From: Clostridia bacterium
Lineage (GTDB): Bacteria; Bacillota; Clostridia; Oscillospirales; Acutalibacteraceae
Assembly (NCBI GenBank): GCA_017430535.1
Contig: JAFRMR010000013.1
Coordinates: 124,001-188,000, forward strand
DNA length: 64,000 bases
Reading direction: 5' to 3'
The notes below the pieces were generated by a model. It saw only the letters and a list, made by a program, of their open reading frames with translations, did not search any database and was not told the origin of the DNA. The position numbers and the translations under genes were made by a program. Below, piece after piece: positions 14,488 to 24,281 of the stretch; the first letter of the stretch is position 1; every line of letters starts with the position of its first letter.

Positions 14488-16149
14488 ATGTACGATTTTG
14501 ACCTGAGCATAAGGTATAAAGCAGACGGCAGAGAAAAAATCTGCGCCGATGTCAAAAACGAAGACTATGAAATTGAGATAATCAAGAGCGAAGGTGAGCT
14601 TAAATACATCCTTCACCCTGCCAAAGAAATGGAGCTTGTATCCTTTTCGGTAAGAACAAAAAGAGCAATGGCCGAAAAAGAAGTTTTCTTTGTAAACGGC
14701 TTCCAGTCCTGGTCCACCTCCCTTGAGGTTTACAGAGGGGAAACCCTTAAAGGCGTTAACCCCGTATCGGGTATCAGCTCCTTTACAAAGCACCTTGCCT
14801 CCATGTCCGGCGACTGCCAGATTATTGATGATTACGGTAAGGCGGGGCATTTCCATTCCTTTACCTACACTTATTTCAGAAACGCAGGCAGTGTTGAACT
14901 GTTCGGCTCAATGAACGAAAGAACGGGCTATACCATTTTTGCCGTCAATAACGATGATGACAGCTTTACAATCATCAAGGATGTTAAGGGTGCTGCGGTA
15001 AACGGCGATTACGAGCTGCTCAATGTAAGGATAATCAGCGGCGCTTATGATGAGGTGTTTGATGATTATTTCGGTTCAATGAATCTGCGCAAGCCCGGCA
15101 TAGAGCACCTTTCCGGTTACACATCCTGGTATAATTATTTCCAGAAGATAGATGAAAAAATCATCCTCAGGGATCTTGACGGCCTTGACAGAGTAAAAGA
15201 CAGCGTATCAATTTTCCAGATTGACGACGGCTATGAAACCTTTGTAGGCGACTGGCTGGATGTTGACCCCGTAAAATTCCCCCGGGGCATGAAAGTTATT
15301 GCGGATAAGGTTCACGAAAAGGGTTATCTTGCAGGCATCTGGGTTGCTCCCTTCTCTGTGCAGAGGGTTTCAAAAACCGCAAAAGAGCATCCCGACTGGC
15401 TTATCAAAAACGCAAAAGGCAAGCCCGAGTGGGGCTGTTTCGCCTGGGGCGGAGCCTACACAATAGATATGTATAACCCCGAGGTCAGGGAATATATCAA
15501 GCATTTCTTTGATGTTATACTTCACGACTGGGGCTATGATATGGTTAAGCTGGATTTCCTCTATTCCCAGGCCATACATCCCAGAAACGGCAAATCAAGG
15601 GGGCAGATTATGTGTGAAGCCCTTGACTTCCTCAGGGAGTGCGTAGGTGAGGATAAGCTGTTCCTCGGCTGCGGCGTGCCTCTGGGCCCCTCCTTCGGCG
15701 TGGTTGATGCCTGCCGCATAAGCTGCGATGTGGACCTTGTTTACGGCGGCAAGTTCTATAATAAACTCAGCGTAAACCGTGAGGTTCCTTCGGCACAGAA
15801 CGCAATCAACAACAGCATGTTCCGCCGCCACCTGAACGGCAGGGTATTCTGCAACGATCCGGATGTTTTCTTCCTGCGCAAGGATAACCTTACCTTCACA
15901 ATGGAGCAGAAGAAGCTGCTGGGCAAAATCAACAACCTTTTCGGCGATGTTCTTTTCGTTTCGGATAACGCAGGGGATTATGACGATGAAGCCATTGAGC
16001 TGGTAAAAGAATTCTTTGCCCCCTCAAAGGCCGAAATCATATCTGTTGACCGCACCGTATCAAGCGATATAACCATTAAATATGTCCTTGACGGTCAGGA
16101 AAAAGAGCTTGCCTTCAACCTTGTTACAGGCAAGGTAATCAAACAGTAA
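14488..16149 (+). CDS. Alpha-galactosidase, GH36 family
   Basis: Predicted retaining alpha-galactosidase acting on raffinose-type or galactomannan oligosaccharides. The 553-aa protein has the beta-sandwich N-domain and the (beta/alpha)8 barrel with FQIDDGYETFVGDW, GIWVAPF, the nucleophile motif DMVKLDF and the acid/base segment CRISCDVDL. It is shorter than the ~720-aa GH36 type, as in the compact subgroup, and lacks a signal peptide, so it is cytosolic. Note that the usual C-x-IGPD acid/base motif reads RISCD here. proB starts 13 bp downstream, so the sugar enzyme and proline genes may share a transcript. Confidence 0.87.
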   Translation: MYDFDLSIRYKADGREKICADVKNEDYEIEIIKSEGELKYILHPAKEMELVSFSVRTKRAMAEKEVFFVNGFQSWSTSLEVYRGETLKGVNPVSGISSFTKHLASMSGDCQIIDDYGKAGHFHSFTYTYFRNAGSVELFGSMNERTGYTIFAVNNDDDSFTIIKDVKGAAVNGDYELLNVRIISGAYDEVFDDYFGSMNLRKPGIEHLSGYTSWYNYFQKIDEKIILRDLDGLDRVKDSVSIFQIDDGYETFVGDWLDVDPVKFPRGMKVIADKVHEKGYLAGIWVAPFSVQRVSKTAKEHPDWLIKNAKGKPEWGCFAWGGAYTIDMYNPEVREYIKHFFDVILHDWGYDMVKLDFLYSQAIHPRNGKSRGQIMCEALDFLRECVGEDKLFLGCGVPLGPSFGVVDACRISCDVDLVYGGKFYNKLSVNREVPSAQNAINNSMFRRHLNGRVFCNDPDVFFLRKDNLTFTMEQKKLLGKINNLFGDVLFVSDNAGDYDDEAIELVKEFFAPSKAEIISVDRTVSSDITIKYVLDGQEKELAFNLVTGKVIKQ

Positions 16150-16162
16150 ATCGGAGAATAAT

Positions 16163-16930
16163 ATGCGCATTGTAGTAAAAATAGGCACATCAACCCTGAC
16201 TCACAGCACAGGGCTTATAAATATAAGGCGCGTTGAGCAGCTCTGCAGGGTGCTCAGCGACCTTAAAAACGCCGGCCATGATATCATTATGGTTTCCTCC
16301 GGCGCTATAGGTATGGGTGTAGGCAAGCTGAGCCTTAACGAAAAACCCACGGATATCCCCACAAAGCAGGCCTGCGCCGCTCTGGGGCAGTGCGAGCTTA
16401 TGTATACCTATGACCAGGAGTTTTCAAAATATAACCATAATGTTGCCCAGATACTCATTACCAGCGCCGACGTTGAGAATGAAAAGTATCACAATAATTT
16501 CCGCAATACTCTCTCACGGCTTGTTGAGCTGGGCGTAATACCCATAATCAACGAAAATGACAGCATTTCCACCGAGGAAATATCCATAGGGGATAACGAT
16601 ACCCTGGGCGCCATTGTTGCCGTAAGCGTAAACGCCGATCTTATCATTATCCTTTCGGATATTGACGGCCTCTATGATAAAAACCCACGCACCAATCCGG
16701 ATGCAAAGCTAATTTCCGAAGTGCGTGAAATAACCCCAGAAATTACGGTTATGGGGGGCAGCGCCGGTTCAGGCCTTGCCACCGGCGGTATGCATACCAA
16801 AATAAAAGCCGCCCATATAGTAACGGAAAAGGGTATTGATATGGTTATTGCCAACGGCAGCAATCCGGATTGCCTTTATAAAATAGTTGAAGGCGGCAGT
16901 GTGGGTACAAGATTTTACGGCAGGAAGTGA
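16163..16930 (+). CDS. proB: Glutamate 5-kinase
   Basis: First step of proline synthesis, phosphorylating glutamate. The 255-aa amino-acid kinase fold is complete: RIVVKIGTSTLT, VSSGAIGMGVGKL, INENDSIST, GDNDTLGA, LSDIDGLYDKNPRTNPDA and the Gly-rich GTGGMHTKIKAA near the end. The C-terminal PUA domain of the E. coli enzyme is absent, as in many Firmicutes. It is followed 4 bp later by proA and then proC, a complete glutamate-to-proline operon. Confidence 0.97.
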   Translation: MRIVVKIGTSTLTHSTGLINIRRVEQLCRVLSDLKNAGHDIIMVSSGAIGMGVGKLSLNEKPTDIPTKQACAALGQCELMYTYDQEFSKYNHNVAQILITSADVENEKYHNNFRNTLSRLVELGVIPIINENDSISTEEISIGDNDTLGAIVAVSVNADLIIILSDIDGLYDKNPRTNPDAKLISEVREITPEITVMGGSAGSGLATGGMHTKIKAAHIVTEKGIDMVIANGSNPDCLYKIVEGGSVGTRFYGRK

Positions 16931-16934
16931 TTAT

Positions 16935-18179
16935 ATGACAACGGCTGAGATACTTTCAAGGGCCGTAAAAGCAAAAGGTTCCCTTAAAAATCTGGGAACG
17001 GAAGAAAAAAACAATGCCATAGAAGCTATGGCAAAATCCATTGAAAAAAGCGCAGCGGATATCCTTGCTGAAAACCGCACAGATGTTGAGCAGGCAAGGG
17101 GCACCATCGGCGAGGTTATGCTGGACCGCCTTGCTCTTAACGAAGCGAGAATAGAATCCATAGTAAAGGGTATGCGTGATGTTGCCCTTCTGCCGGACCC
17201 AAACGGCAGGGTGCTCACAAGGGTTGAAAGGCCCAACGGCCTTGTAATAGAAAAGGTTGCCGTGCCTATGGGCGTAATCGGCATTATCTATGAGAGCCGC
17301 CCCAATGTTACCTCGGATGCGGCTGTGCTCTGCTTCAAGAGCTCAAATGTCTGCGTGCTCAGAGGCGGCAAGGAAGCTTACCGCACCTCAAAGGCCATAG
17401 TGAACGCCATGCGCCGTGGGCTGGAAGAGTGCGGCATAAACCCGGACGCAGTTCAGCTTATTGATGATACCACAAGGCAGAGCGCCGGCGAAATGATGAC
17501 GGCAGTGGGCAGTATTGACCTGCTTATTCCCAGAGGGGGCAAGGGTCTCATAACCGCCTGCACCGAGAATGCAAAGGTTCCCTGCATACAGACCGGTACC
17601 GGTATCTGCCATATTTATATTGAAAAAACCGCAGATATTGAAAAAGCGGTAAATATAGTTGATAACGCCAAAACATCAAGGCCCTCGGTGTGCAATGCCT
17701 GCGAGGTGTGCCTTGTTGATAAGGAAACAGCCCCTGCATTCCTGCCGAAGCTCAGTGAAAGGCTTACAAAGGGCAGGGAGCATCCCGTAAAGTTTATTGT
17801 GGATGAAGAGGCGGCAAAATATATAAAGGGCGAACCCGCCGGAGAAGACAGTTTTGATACAGAGTTTCTTGATTATATCCTTGCCGTAAAGGTTGTGAAT
17901 AACACGGAAGAAGCCGTGGAGCATATCCTTAAGCACTCCACGGGCCACAGCGAAGCCATAGTTACCGAAGATATGGCAAAAGCTTCGTATTTTGTCAATA
18001 ATACGGATTCCGCGGCGGTTTATGTAAACGCTTCCACCAGGTTTACGGACGGCGGCGAATTCGGGCTTGGCTGCGAAATGGGTATTTCCACCCAGAAGAT
18101 GCACGCAAGAGGCCCCATGGGTCTTGAAGAAATGATGACATATCACTATGTTATTAAAGGGGAAGGACAGGTCAGATAA
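16935..18179 (+). CDS. proA: Gamma-glutamyl phosphate reductase
   Basis: NADPH-dependent reduction of glutamyl phosphate to glutamate semialdehyde. The 414-aa aldehyde-dehydrogenase-fold protein has GVIGIIYESRPNVTSD, LRGGKEA, IPRGGKGLI and the catalytic cysteine in SRPSVCNACE. The C-terminal FTDGGEFGLGCEMGISTQKMHARGPMG is diagnostic. I used ATG 16935, preceded by GGAAGTGA that overlaps the proB end; an upstream in-frame start would overlap proB by 44 bp without a better ribosome site. Confidence 0.97.
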   Translation: MTTAEILSRAVKAKGSLKNLGTEEKNNAIEAMAKSIEKSAADILAENRTDVEQARGTIGEVMLDRLALNEARIESIVKGMRDVALLPDPNGRVLTRVERPNGLVIEKVAVPMGVIGIIYESRPNVTSDAAVLCFKSSNVCVLRGGKEAYRTSKAIVNAMRRGLEECGINPDAVQLIDDTTRQSAGEMMTAVGSIDLLIPRGGKGLITACTENAKVPCIQTGTGICHIYIEKTADIEKAVNIVDNAKTSRPSVCNACEVCLVDKETAPAFLPKLSERLTKGREHPVKFIVDEEAAKYIKGEPAGEDSFDTEFLDYILAVKVVNNTEEAVEHILKHSTGHSEAIVTEDMAKASYFVNNTDSAAVYVNASTRFTDGGEFGLGCEMGISTQKMHARGPMGLEEMMTYHYVIKGEGQVR

Positions 18180-18180
18180 T

Positions 18181-18978
18181 ATGTATGATTTCGGCTTTAT
18201 AGGCGCGGGCAATATGGGCTCCGCCCTTGCAAAGGCGGTATGCGCCAAAACAAAGTCCGTTTTAATCTGCGATGCGGATGAAAACAAAGCCGCTTCCCTT
18301 GCCCGTGAGCTGGGCTGCGAAAGCGGTAAAATTGAAGATGTGGCTGAAAAATGCAGTTATATATTCATAGCCGTCAAGCCCCAGGTTCTTGCGGAGATGT
18401 TTGCCGGTATTTCCGGAATTCTCAAAGCGAGAAGCGACAGGTTTATTCTTGTTTCAATGGCGGCAGGCACCGCAATTTCAAAAATCGTTGCCCTTGCCGG
18501 CACCGATGCCCCCGTAATAAGGATTATGCCCAATGTGGCCTGCGCCGCAGGGGAGGGTATGATTCTCAGCGCAAGGAATGAGAGCGTTACGGATGATGAG
18601 TATGACCGGTTTATTGAGGCAATGTCCGAATCCGGCAAAATTGATAAGATAAGCGAAGAAAAAATTGACAGTTACTCAATCGTATCCGGCTGCGGCCCCG
18701 CCTATGTTTACCTTATGCTGGAAGCCCTTGCGGATGCTCAGGTAGCAATCGGCGTACCAAGAGATAAAGCTTATCTTTATTCCGCCCAGACTCTGAAGGG
18801 CGCCGCTGAGCTTATGCTCAGCACCGGCAGAATCCCCGCCGAGCTTAAAGACTCCGTCTGCAGCCCCGGAGGCACCACCATTGAGGGCGTTAAAGCCCTT
18901 GAGCAGGGCAGCTTCAGAGCCGACGTTATAAACGCCGTCTCCGCCTCCTACAAACGCACAAAAGAGCTTGGAAAATAA
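18181..18978 (+). CDS. proC: Pyrroline-5-carboxylate reductase
   Basis: Final step of proline synthesis. The 265-aa protein has the N-terminal NAD(P) motif GFIGAGNMGSALAKA, the central VKPQVL and RIMPNVACAAGEG, and the C-terminal dimer-domain signature SGCGPAYVYLMLEALADA...SPGGTTIEGVKALE. I chose ATG 18181, directly after the proA stop, with GGGGAAGGA upstream; the longer frame starting inside proA lacks support. A strong bidirectional terminator follows. Confidence 0.97.
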   Translation: MYDFGFIGAGNMGSALAKAVCAKTKSVLICDADENKAASLARELGCESGKIEDVAEKCSYIFIAVKPQVLAEMFAGISGILKARSDRFILVSMAAGTAISKIVALAGTDAPVIRIMPNVACAAGEGMILSARNESVTDDEYDRFIEAMSESGKIDKISEEKIDSYSIVSGCGPAYVYLMLEALADAQVAIGVPRDKAYLYSAQTLKGAAELMLSTGRIPAELKDSVCSPGGTTIEGVKALEQGSFRADVINAVSASYKRTKELGK

Positions 18979-19003
18979 TTACAGAAAATATATAAGACAG
19001 TAA

Positions 19004-19031
19004 AATGCGGCGAGATTTCTCTCGCCGCATT
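19004..19031. terminator. Bidirectional terminator between proC and the giant repeat protein gene
   Basis: AATGCGGCGAGA / TCTCGCCGCATT with a short loop. It lies between convergent genes. Confidence 0.8.
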
Positions 19032-19039
19032 CTTTGTTA

Positions 19040-22000
19040 TTATTGATAAACCACAGGAAGTTTGCCGAAAAGGTTCTGGAAGAAAGCTTTGATAACAAGG
19101 ATAATATTCTTTCTTATAACAACCTCTTCGGTTTTGCTTTGGGCTGTGGTGCCGTCTTTGCAGTAAATATCCGCTCTGACAGTAAATGTCTTTTTGGCCT
19201 GGTGAACCGTAAAGCTGCCGTCAGCTTTGCCTGTGCCCCGGTCATTATTATCAACAAACCATCTTATTTCATACTCATTCGGTGCATCTTCGGTAATTGC
19301 CTTAAAGGTTATTGTGGTGCGGTAATCTTCGGTTCTTGATTTTATATAGCCGGAGATTCTTATTTTTGGATTATATATGTAAAGGGCGTTTATTGTAATA
19401 TCGGAGGCAACTATGGAATATTTGCTCCACTCTCCGCTCTTGCCGTTGGGGCGTATGGGTACATAAGGTTCATCAATGCTTATATCCTCAACGGTAAAGG
19501 GAACCTTTGCCACAACCACGCCGTCTGCAACAAAGGTGGCGGTGTAGGTTATGGGGGTGTAAACTGCGTTTACGGTAAGGTCCTCATAGCTCAGCGTATA
19601 ATCCGCCCAGGCTGCGGTATATCCGGCTTTTGCGGGTATATCCGGCTCTTTAACGGATTTTGCGCCGTATTTGTATTTTACGGCACCCACGGTTTTGCCG
19701 TCCGCCTTAAAGATTGCCGTGTAGGTGTTGGGGGTGTAAACAGCATTTACGGTAAGGCCGCCCGGGGTAAAGGTATATGACGGCCAGGAGCCGGTGTAGC
19801 CGTTTTCTGCAGGTATTTCCGGCTCGGTTACGGAGATGGTTTCAACAGTATAAACCGCTCTGCCCACAATTTTTTGATTTGCCTTGAATACTATTTCATA
19901 TTCGTTGAGTGTGCGCTTTGCAAATATTACCGTGCCGCCGGATTTAAGAGTATAGTTTTCCCAGCTGTATGTGTAGCCGGGCTTCTCGGGTACTTCCGGC
20001 TCGGCAACGGAATCACTCTCAACGGTATAGGGCACGGCGTCAATAAGCTCGGAATCCGCTATGAATTTGGCGGTGTATTCTTTGGGAATATATACGGCTG
20101 TGAGTTCAATATTGTTTGCAGGCATTGCCGCCGGCAATTCATCGCTCCAGCCGGTGAAGAGATAGTCGGGCTTTTCGGGAATTTCGGGCGGGATTATTTT
20201 TCCCCCTGCCGGGTACTGCTGCTTAACGGTTCTGCCCGGGAAAATATATGATATCTCAAATTCACCGGGGGTGTAAACTGCACGGCAGAGGTATCCGCCG
20301 GTTATTTCTTCATAATTGCCCCAGGATCCGGTGAAACCATCTTTTGCAGGAATGGCGGGTTCTGTTATTTCATCCGAATACGGTATAACCGCAACGGTTT
20401 CACTGCCTGCGGCAAAGGTTACGCTGCCGGAAACAACCTCAGCATATCCCGCGGTAAGCGCCGTATCGGAAAGAGAGGTATAAATAGTTTCTTCCGTTAC
20501 CTCTTCGCCCTGCTCATTGAACCAGCCCAGGAAAACGCTGCCTTCTTTATGAGCTTCGGGAAGGCTGCCCACAGGGGATGAGTAACTAACTTCTTTGGCC
20601 GCAGTATCGCAGGCTCCTTCGCCCGGGTCAAATGTCAGGCTGTATCTGTTTCCGCTCCATTTTGCGGTCAGGGTCATATTCTCGCTGACAGCGCTGCCGG
20701 AACCGAATAAGGTGTTATCCGGTGTGAACCAGCCGTCAAATGTGAAACCTTCTTTTTGAGGAACCGGGAGTTCACCGGCGGTTCCTCCGCTTTTTACATG
20801 AATAAACCGGGTTTCACAGGAGCCGCCGTCTGCATCAAATGTAAGGGTGTAAACATCCTCGGCCCACAGGCCGTAAAGGGTGTGGTTTTCGGCGGTTTTC
20901 ATTACGGTATCCGGGGTTATGCGTCTGCCGTCGGCAGGGGCGGTGAACCAGCCCGCAAAGATATATCCCCGGCGGGTAGGCTCCGGCATATTGCCGTAAA
21001 CGCTGTCATAAGCAATCACCTTTTCCGTAACAGAACCGCCGGAAAAACCGGGATTAAAGGTTACGGTAAAGGTCTGCGCTTTCCAGTGAGCGTAAAGAGT
21101 GATTGATGTTGTTATTTTTACGGAGTCTGTTGGTTTAACTTCTCTGCCGCCTTCGGCTTCGGTGAACCAGCCTTCAAAATCATACCCCGTGCGGGATATA
21201 TCGGGCAGGGCGCCGTATGTGGAATCATAGGTAACTCTTATTGAGTCCGCAGTTACCTCAGGCGTGCCTGTATTGAAAAACACAGTGTAGGTATTTGCAG
21301 TCCAGCGGGCGTGGAAGGTTGAATTTGAGGTTATTTTTACTTTATCCGAGGCGTTTATCCTTGAGCCGCCTGTGTTGGGGTAATACCAGCCGGCAAAGGA
21401 ATAGCCGGTTTTTGAAACAGAAGGCAAAGTGCCGTAAGGCGAATCATAAGTAACGGTGATGGGGGAGGGGTTCTCAACCCCGGCGCCTGCATCAAAATAT
21501 ACGGTAAACTGCTTTGCTTCCCATATTGCAAAGAGAGCAAGATCCTCGTTTTTATCGTATATATCCCCGGGGTTATAACTTTCTCCGCTGCCGTCGGCTT
21601 TTGTATTCCACTCAATGAAATCATAGCCGGTTCTTACGGGCTTTGAAGTGCTCAGGGTGACGGATGCTGTGGAAAAATGCTTCTTTTCCTGTGCAGCCGG
21701 TGCGCCTGTGCCCCCTTGGGGATCATAAGATATGATATATGCCCGCTCTTCCCACTGGGCATAGAGGGTGGCATCGTTTTCCTCCGTGTAAGGGTCACCC
21801 GGTTTATATGATGTGCCTGAGCCGTTTGCCGCTGTATTCCATGATGTGCAGACATAGCCGGTTTTTTCGGGCACTTCGGTTGTAAGTATCAGAACGGTAT
21901 CATACTCTTTTATTTGCGATGCCGGTGCGCCTGTTCCCGAATTTGCATTGAAACTGATTGTGAATTTCAGGGGCTCCCACTTGGCATATAGCACAATATC

Positions 22001-23947
22001 CGAATTATCGGTATATGTTCCCCCGGGGGCATAGTATCTGCCTGTGCCGTCCGCAGAGGTGTACCAGCCTTCAAATGTATAGCCTGTCCTTCTGGGAATG
22101 GTGGAGCTTAAAGTGAGGCTTACATTTTTCTTTTTCTGTTGAGAAACGGGGGCGTTTGTGCCGCCGTTGCCGTTATAGTAAACGGTGAATGTATCTTTTT
22201 CAATCCATTTGGCAAAAAGGGAATGGGCGCTTGCGGTCTGAACCACGGTATCTGCCGTAACCTGATTTTTGAGGGATGAATCAAGATACCAGCCGGCGAA
22301 ATTGTAGTTTGACCTTGTGGGAACAGGCAATTCCCCATAGGGGGAGCCGTAGGTTACTGTAATTGATGTGGGGTTCACCGTGCCGTCATTGGGCTTAAGG
22401 GTAACCGTGTATGTATTTGCAACCCACTCTGCATAAAGCACTGCATCCGAGTAGCCGGGGTAAGTTCCGCCGGATTTATATGATGTGCCCGAGCCGTCCG
22501 CTTTGGTATTCCAGCCGTTGAAGGTGTAGCCTGTGCGTATGGGTTTCTGTGACCCTATGGTTTTGGTGCTGCCGTATTGCAGGGTGAAGCTCATGGGCAG
22601 TGAGCCGGAGCCGCCGTTTGCATCAAATGTTACGCTGTATATGATAATGGACCAGTGAGCGTAAAGGGTGATGCTTGAGGAGCAGATTGAGGATGAAGTT
22701 ACCTGAGTGCCGCCGTTTGCCGAGGTAAACCAACCGTCAAAGTTATAGCCTGTTCTTGTGGGCACGGGCATATCACCGTAACTGTTGCCCTCATATATTT
22801 TAAAGGATGAAGGGCTCACCGAGCCGCCGTTGGCGTTGAAGGTAACTGTGTAAATATCCGGGTCGGAAGGAGTATTACCGCCTGGGGCTTCATAGGGGGC
22901 AACTCTCATATAGGTAAATGAGGATTTCAGAGTGCTTTTGGTTATGGTGGCATCCCAGCGTATGCCGCACTGCCTGCCCCAGTTTGCGTCTGTGAAATAA
23001 ACTGTATTTCCGCTGACGCCCGTAATAAATATTGAGTGGCCGTCATTGCGGTATCTTATTACATCACCGGCTTTTATATTGTCAACTGACGATGAGGATG
23101 TGTTTTTTTGCCAGCTTCCATTTGGGTAAGAGCCGAAAATGTCATAGCCGCATTTTACCGCATAGCCCGCGCACTGAATAGCGCCGTTGCAGCTGTTGCA
23201 GTAGCTGTTACCGTAGGTGTCATGGTCGCAGGGGGTTGAGGTATAGCCGTTGGCGTTATTGCTGCTCATTCCTCTGTGATTCCAGTATTTGCCTGCCGGG
23301 AACTTTGACCTCAGGTTACCTATACCTGTTGCAGTGCTGCTGTTACTGCTCTTTTTGGTGCCGGAGGAGGGAATAACAATATCTTCAAGAGAGGATATGC
23401 TGTTTGCTTTTGCGCTCTCATTACCTGTAACGGTATTTACGGTATAGATGTAATTGCCGTCTGTTGTGTAGGAGAGATTGTTTATATCATCAAGCCAGAA
23501 ATCGGAAATAACCCCGGATAGTCTGAATAATTCCGCTTTTCCGTTTTCATTGAGGGTATATATACTGCCCCGGGAAAGGAAATATGATATTCCTCGTGTA
23601 AGGGTGAAGCAGGTGATATAACCTGTATGCTCAAATACCACGGTATCTTTTTTTGAATTAACATCAATGGCGTGGAGCTTTTTGCCCTCGGCAACATAAA
23701 GAAGGCCGTCAAAATACGCAAGCTTTGAGGCAGAATATGAAGTGAGATAAGTATTATCGCTTCCTTCCGCCATCATAAGCACACGGCCGGTTTCGCATTC
23801 TATGCCGTAAACCGTGCCGTCGGCATAATTTTCGGAGTCGCTGTTTACAAATTTATTATCGCTGTAGGATGAAAAGGCAAAAGGAACAGCACCGGCCACT
23901 ACAGCCAGTGTAAGCAGGAATATTAAAAGATTGCGTAGATGTTTCAT
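19040..23947 (-). CDS. Giant secreted protein: CHAP-like cysteine peptidase domain plus InlB-type repeats
   Basis: 1635 aa. A signal peptide (residues 1-26) is followed by a propeller-like segment (30-190), a CHAP/NlpC-like domain (210-350) with Cys259 (QCAGYAVKC), His304 (DGHSIFITG) and Asp320/Asn322 as likely catalytic residues, then about 11 Listeria-Bacteroides (InlB B / Flg_new) repeats from ~366, each ~70 aa with GYxFxGWxT and a final LYAxW, and about seven shorter relatives ending in NAVYTP. A last Ig-like domain ends in NIILVIKAFFQNLFGKLP. No LPXTG or other known anchor is present. It probably remodels or binds wall or host surfaces. The start ATG has AAAGGA upstream and a TTGACA promoter. 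Confidence 0.88.
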   Translation of the reverse strand: MKHLRNLLIFLLTLAVVAGAVPFAFSSYSDNKFVNSDSENYADGTVYGIECETGRVLMMAEGSDNTYLTSYSASKLAYFDGLLYVAEGKKLHAIDVNSKKDTVVFEHTGYITCFTLTRGISYFLSRGSIYTLNENGKAELFRLSGVISDFWLDDINNLSYTTDGNYIYTVNTVTGNESAKANSISSLEDIVIPSSGTKKSSNSSTATGIGNLRSKFPAGKYWNHRGMSSNNANGYTSTPCDHDTYGNSYCNSCNGAIQCAGYAVKCGYDIFGSYPNGSWQKNTSSSSVDNIKAGDVIRYRNDGHSIFITGVSGNTVYFTDANWGRQCGIRWDATITKSTLKSSFTYMRVAPYEAPGGNTPSDPDIYTVTFNANGGSVSPSSFKIYEGNSYGDMPVPTRTGYNFDGWFTSANGGTQVTSSSICSSSITLYAHWSIIIYSVTFDANGGSGSLPMSFTLQYGSTKTIGSQKPIRTGYTFNGWNTKADGSGTSYKSGGTYPGYSDAVLYAEWVANTYTVTLKPNDGTVNPTSITVTYGSPYGELPVPTRSNYNFAGWYLDSSLKNQVTADTVVQTASAHSLFAKWIEKDTFTVYYNGNGGTNAPVSQQKKKNVSLTLSSTIPRRTGYTFEGWYTSADGTGRYYAPGGTYTDNSDIVLYAKWEPLKFTISFNANSGTGAPASQIKEYDTVLILTTEVPEKTGYVCTSWNTAANGSGTSYKPGDPYTEENDATLYAQWEERAYIISYDPQGGTGAPAAQEKKHFSTASVTLSTSKPVRTGYDFIEWNTKADGSGESYNPGDIYDKNEDLALFAIWEAKQFTVYFDAGAGVENPSPITVTYDSPYGTLPSVSKTGYSFAGWYYPNTGGSRINASDKVKITSNSTFHARWTANTYTVFFNTGTPEVTADSIRVTYDSTYGALPDISRTGYDFEGWFTEAEGGREVKPTDSVKITTSITLYAHWKAQTFTVTFNPGFSGGSVTEKVIAYDSVYGNMPEPTRRGYIFAGWFTAPADGRRITPDTVMKTAENHTLYGLWAEDVYTLTFDADGGSCETRFIHVKSGGTAGELPVPQKEGFTFDGWFTPDNTLFGSGSAVSENMTLTAKWSGNRYSLTFDPGEGACDTAAKEVSYSSPVGSLPEAHKEGSVFLGWFNEQGEEVTEETIYTSLSDTALTAGYAEVVSGSVTFAAGSETVAVIPYSDEITEPAIPAKDGFTGSWGNYEEITGGYLCRAVYTPGEFEISYIFPGRTVKQQYPAGGKIIPPEIPEKPDYLFTGWSDELPAAMPANNIELTAVYIPKEYTAKFIADSELIDAVPYTVESDSVAEPEVPEKPGYTYSWENYTLKSGGTVIFAKRTLNEYEIVFKANQKIVGRAVYTVETISVTEPEIPAENGYTGSWPSYTFTPGGLTVNAVYTPNTYTAIFKADGKTVGAVKYKYGAKSVKEPDIPAKAGYTAAWADYTLSYEDLTVNAVYTPITYTATFVADGVVVAKVPFTVEDISIDEPYVPIRPNGKSGEWSKYSIVASDITINALYIYNPKIRISGYIKSRTEDYRTTITFKAITEDAPNEYEIRWFVDNNDRGTGKADGSFTVHQAKKTFTVRADIYCKDGTTAQSKTEEVVIRKNIILVIKAFFQNLFGKLPVVYQ

Positions 23948-23992
23948 ATTGTTCCTTTGCGCACAAAAATCCGTGTATATTTATACCAGTAT

Positions 23993-24022
23993 ATAATACA
24001 ACATATAGCGTTTTCTTGTCAA
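23993..24022 (-). promoter_or_regulatory. Promoter of the giant repeat protein gene
   Basis: Minus strand TTGACA (24017-24022), 18 bp, TATTAT (23993-23998), within an AT-rich leader. Confidence 0.6.
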
Positions 24023-24044
24023 GTTATATAGAATTATCCACAAC

Positions 24045-24281
24045 TTACTGCCGGGACAGATAATCCCCGATCATTTCTTCAATACCTTTTACAGATGTAA
24101 GATTATTTCTGTCTATTCTGGTTGGATGCAGTTCAATTCCGTATTCTTCAAGCTTATAGAATAGCTCAATAAAGGCATAAGAATCCAGCAGACCGCTTTC
24201 AACAAGGTCCGTGGAATCATCATATACTCTCTCATCCGAGCATATTTCAAAAAGAATTTCTTTTATATCCGGAATGTTCAC
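24045..24281 (-). CDS. DltC-like acyl/D-alanyl carrier protein
   Basis: A 78-aa carrier protein whose phosphopantetheine site is Ser34 in VESGLLDSYAFIELFYKLEE, close to the DltC pattern (FDSGLLDS). The start is GTG 24281, which overlaps the stop of the adenylation-enzyme gene in the 4-bp GTGA, a sign of tight coupling; a longer frame upstream lies inside that gene and is not real. It receives an activated amino acid, probably D-alanine, from the enzyme encoded just before it. No DltB or DltD acceptor machinery is in the window. Confidence 0.85.
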   Translation of the reverse strand: MNIPDIKEILFEICSDERVYDDSTDLVESGLLDSYAFIELFYKLEEYGIELHPTRIDRNNLTSVKGIEEMIGDYLSRQ

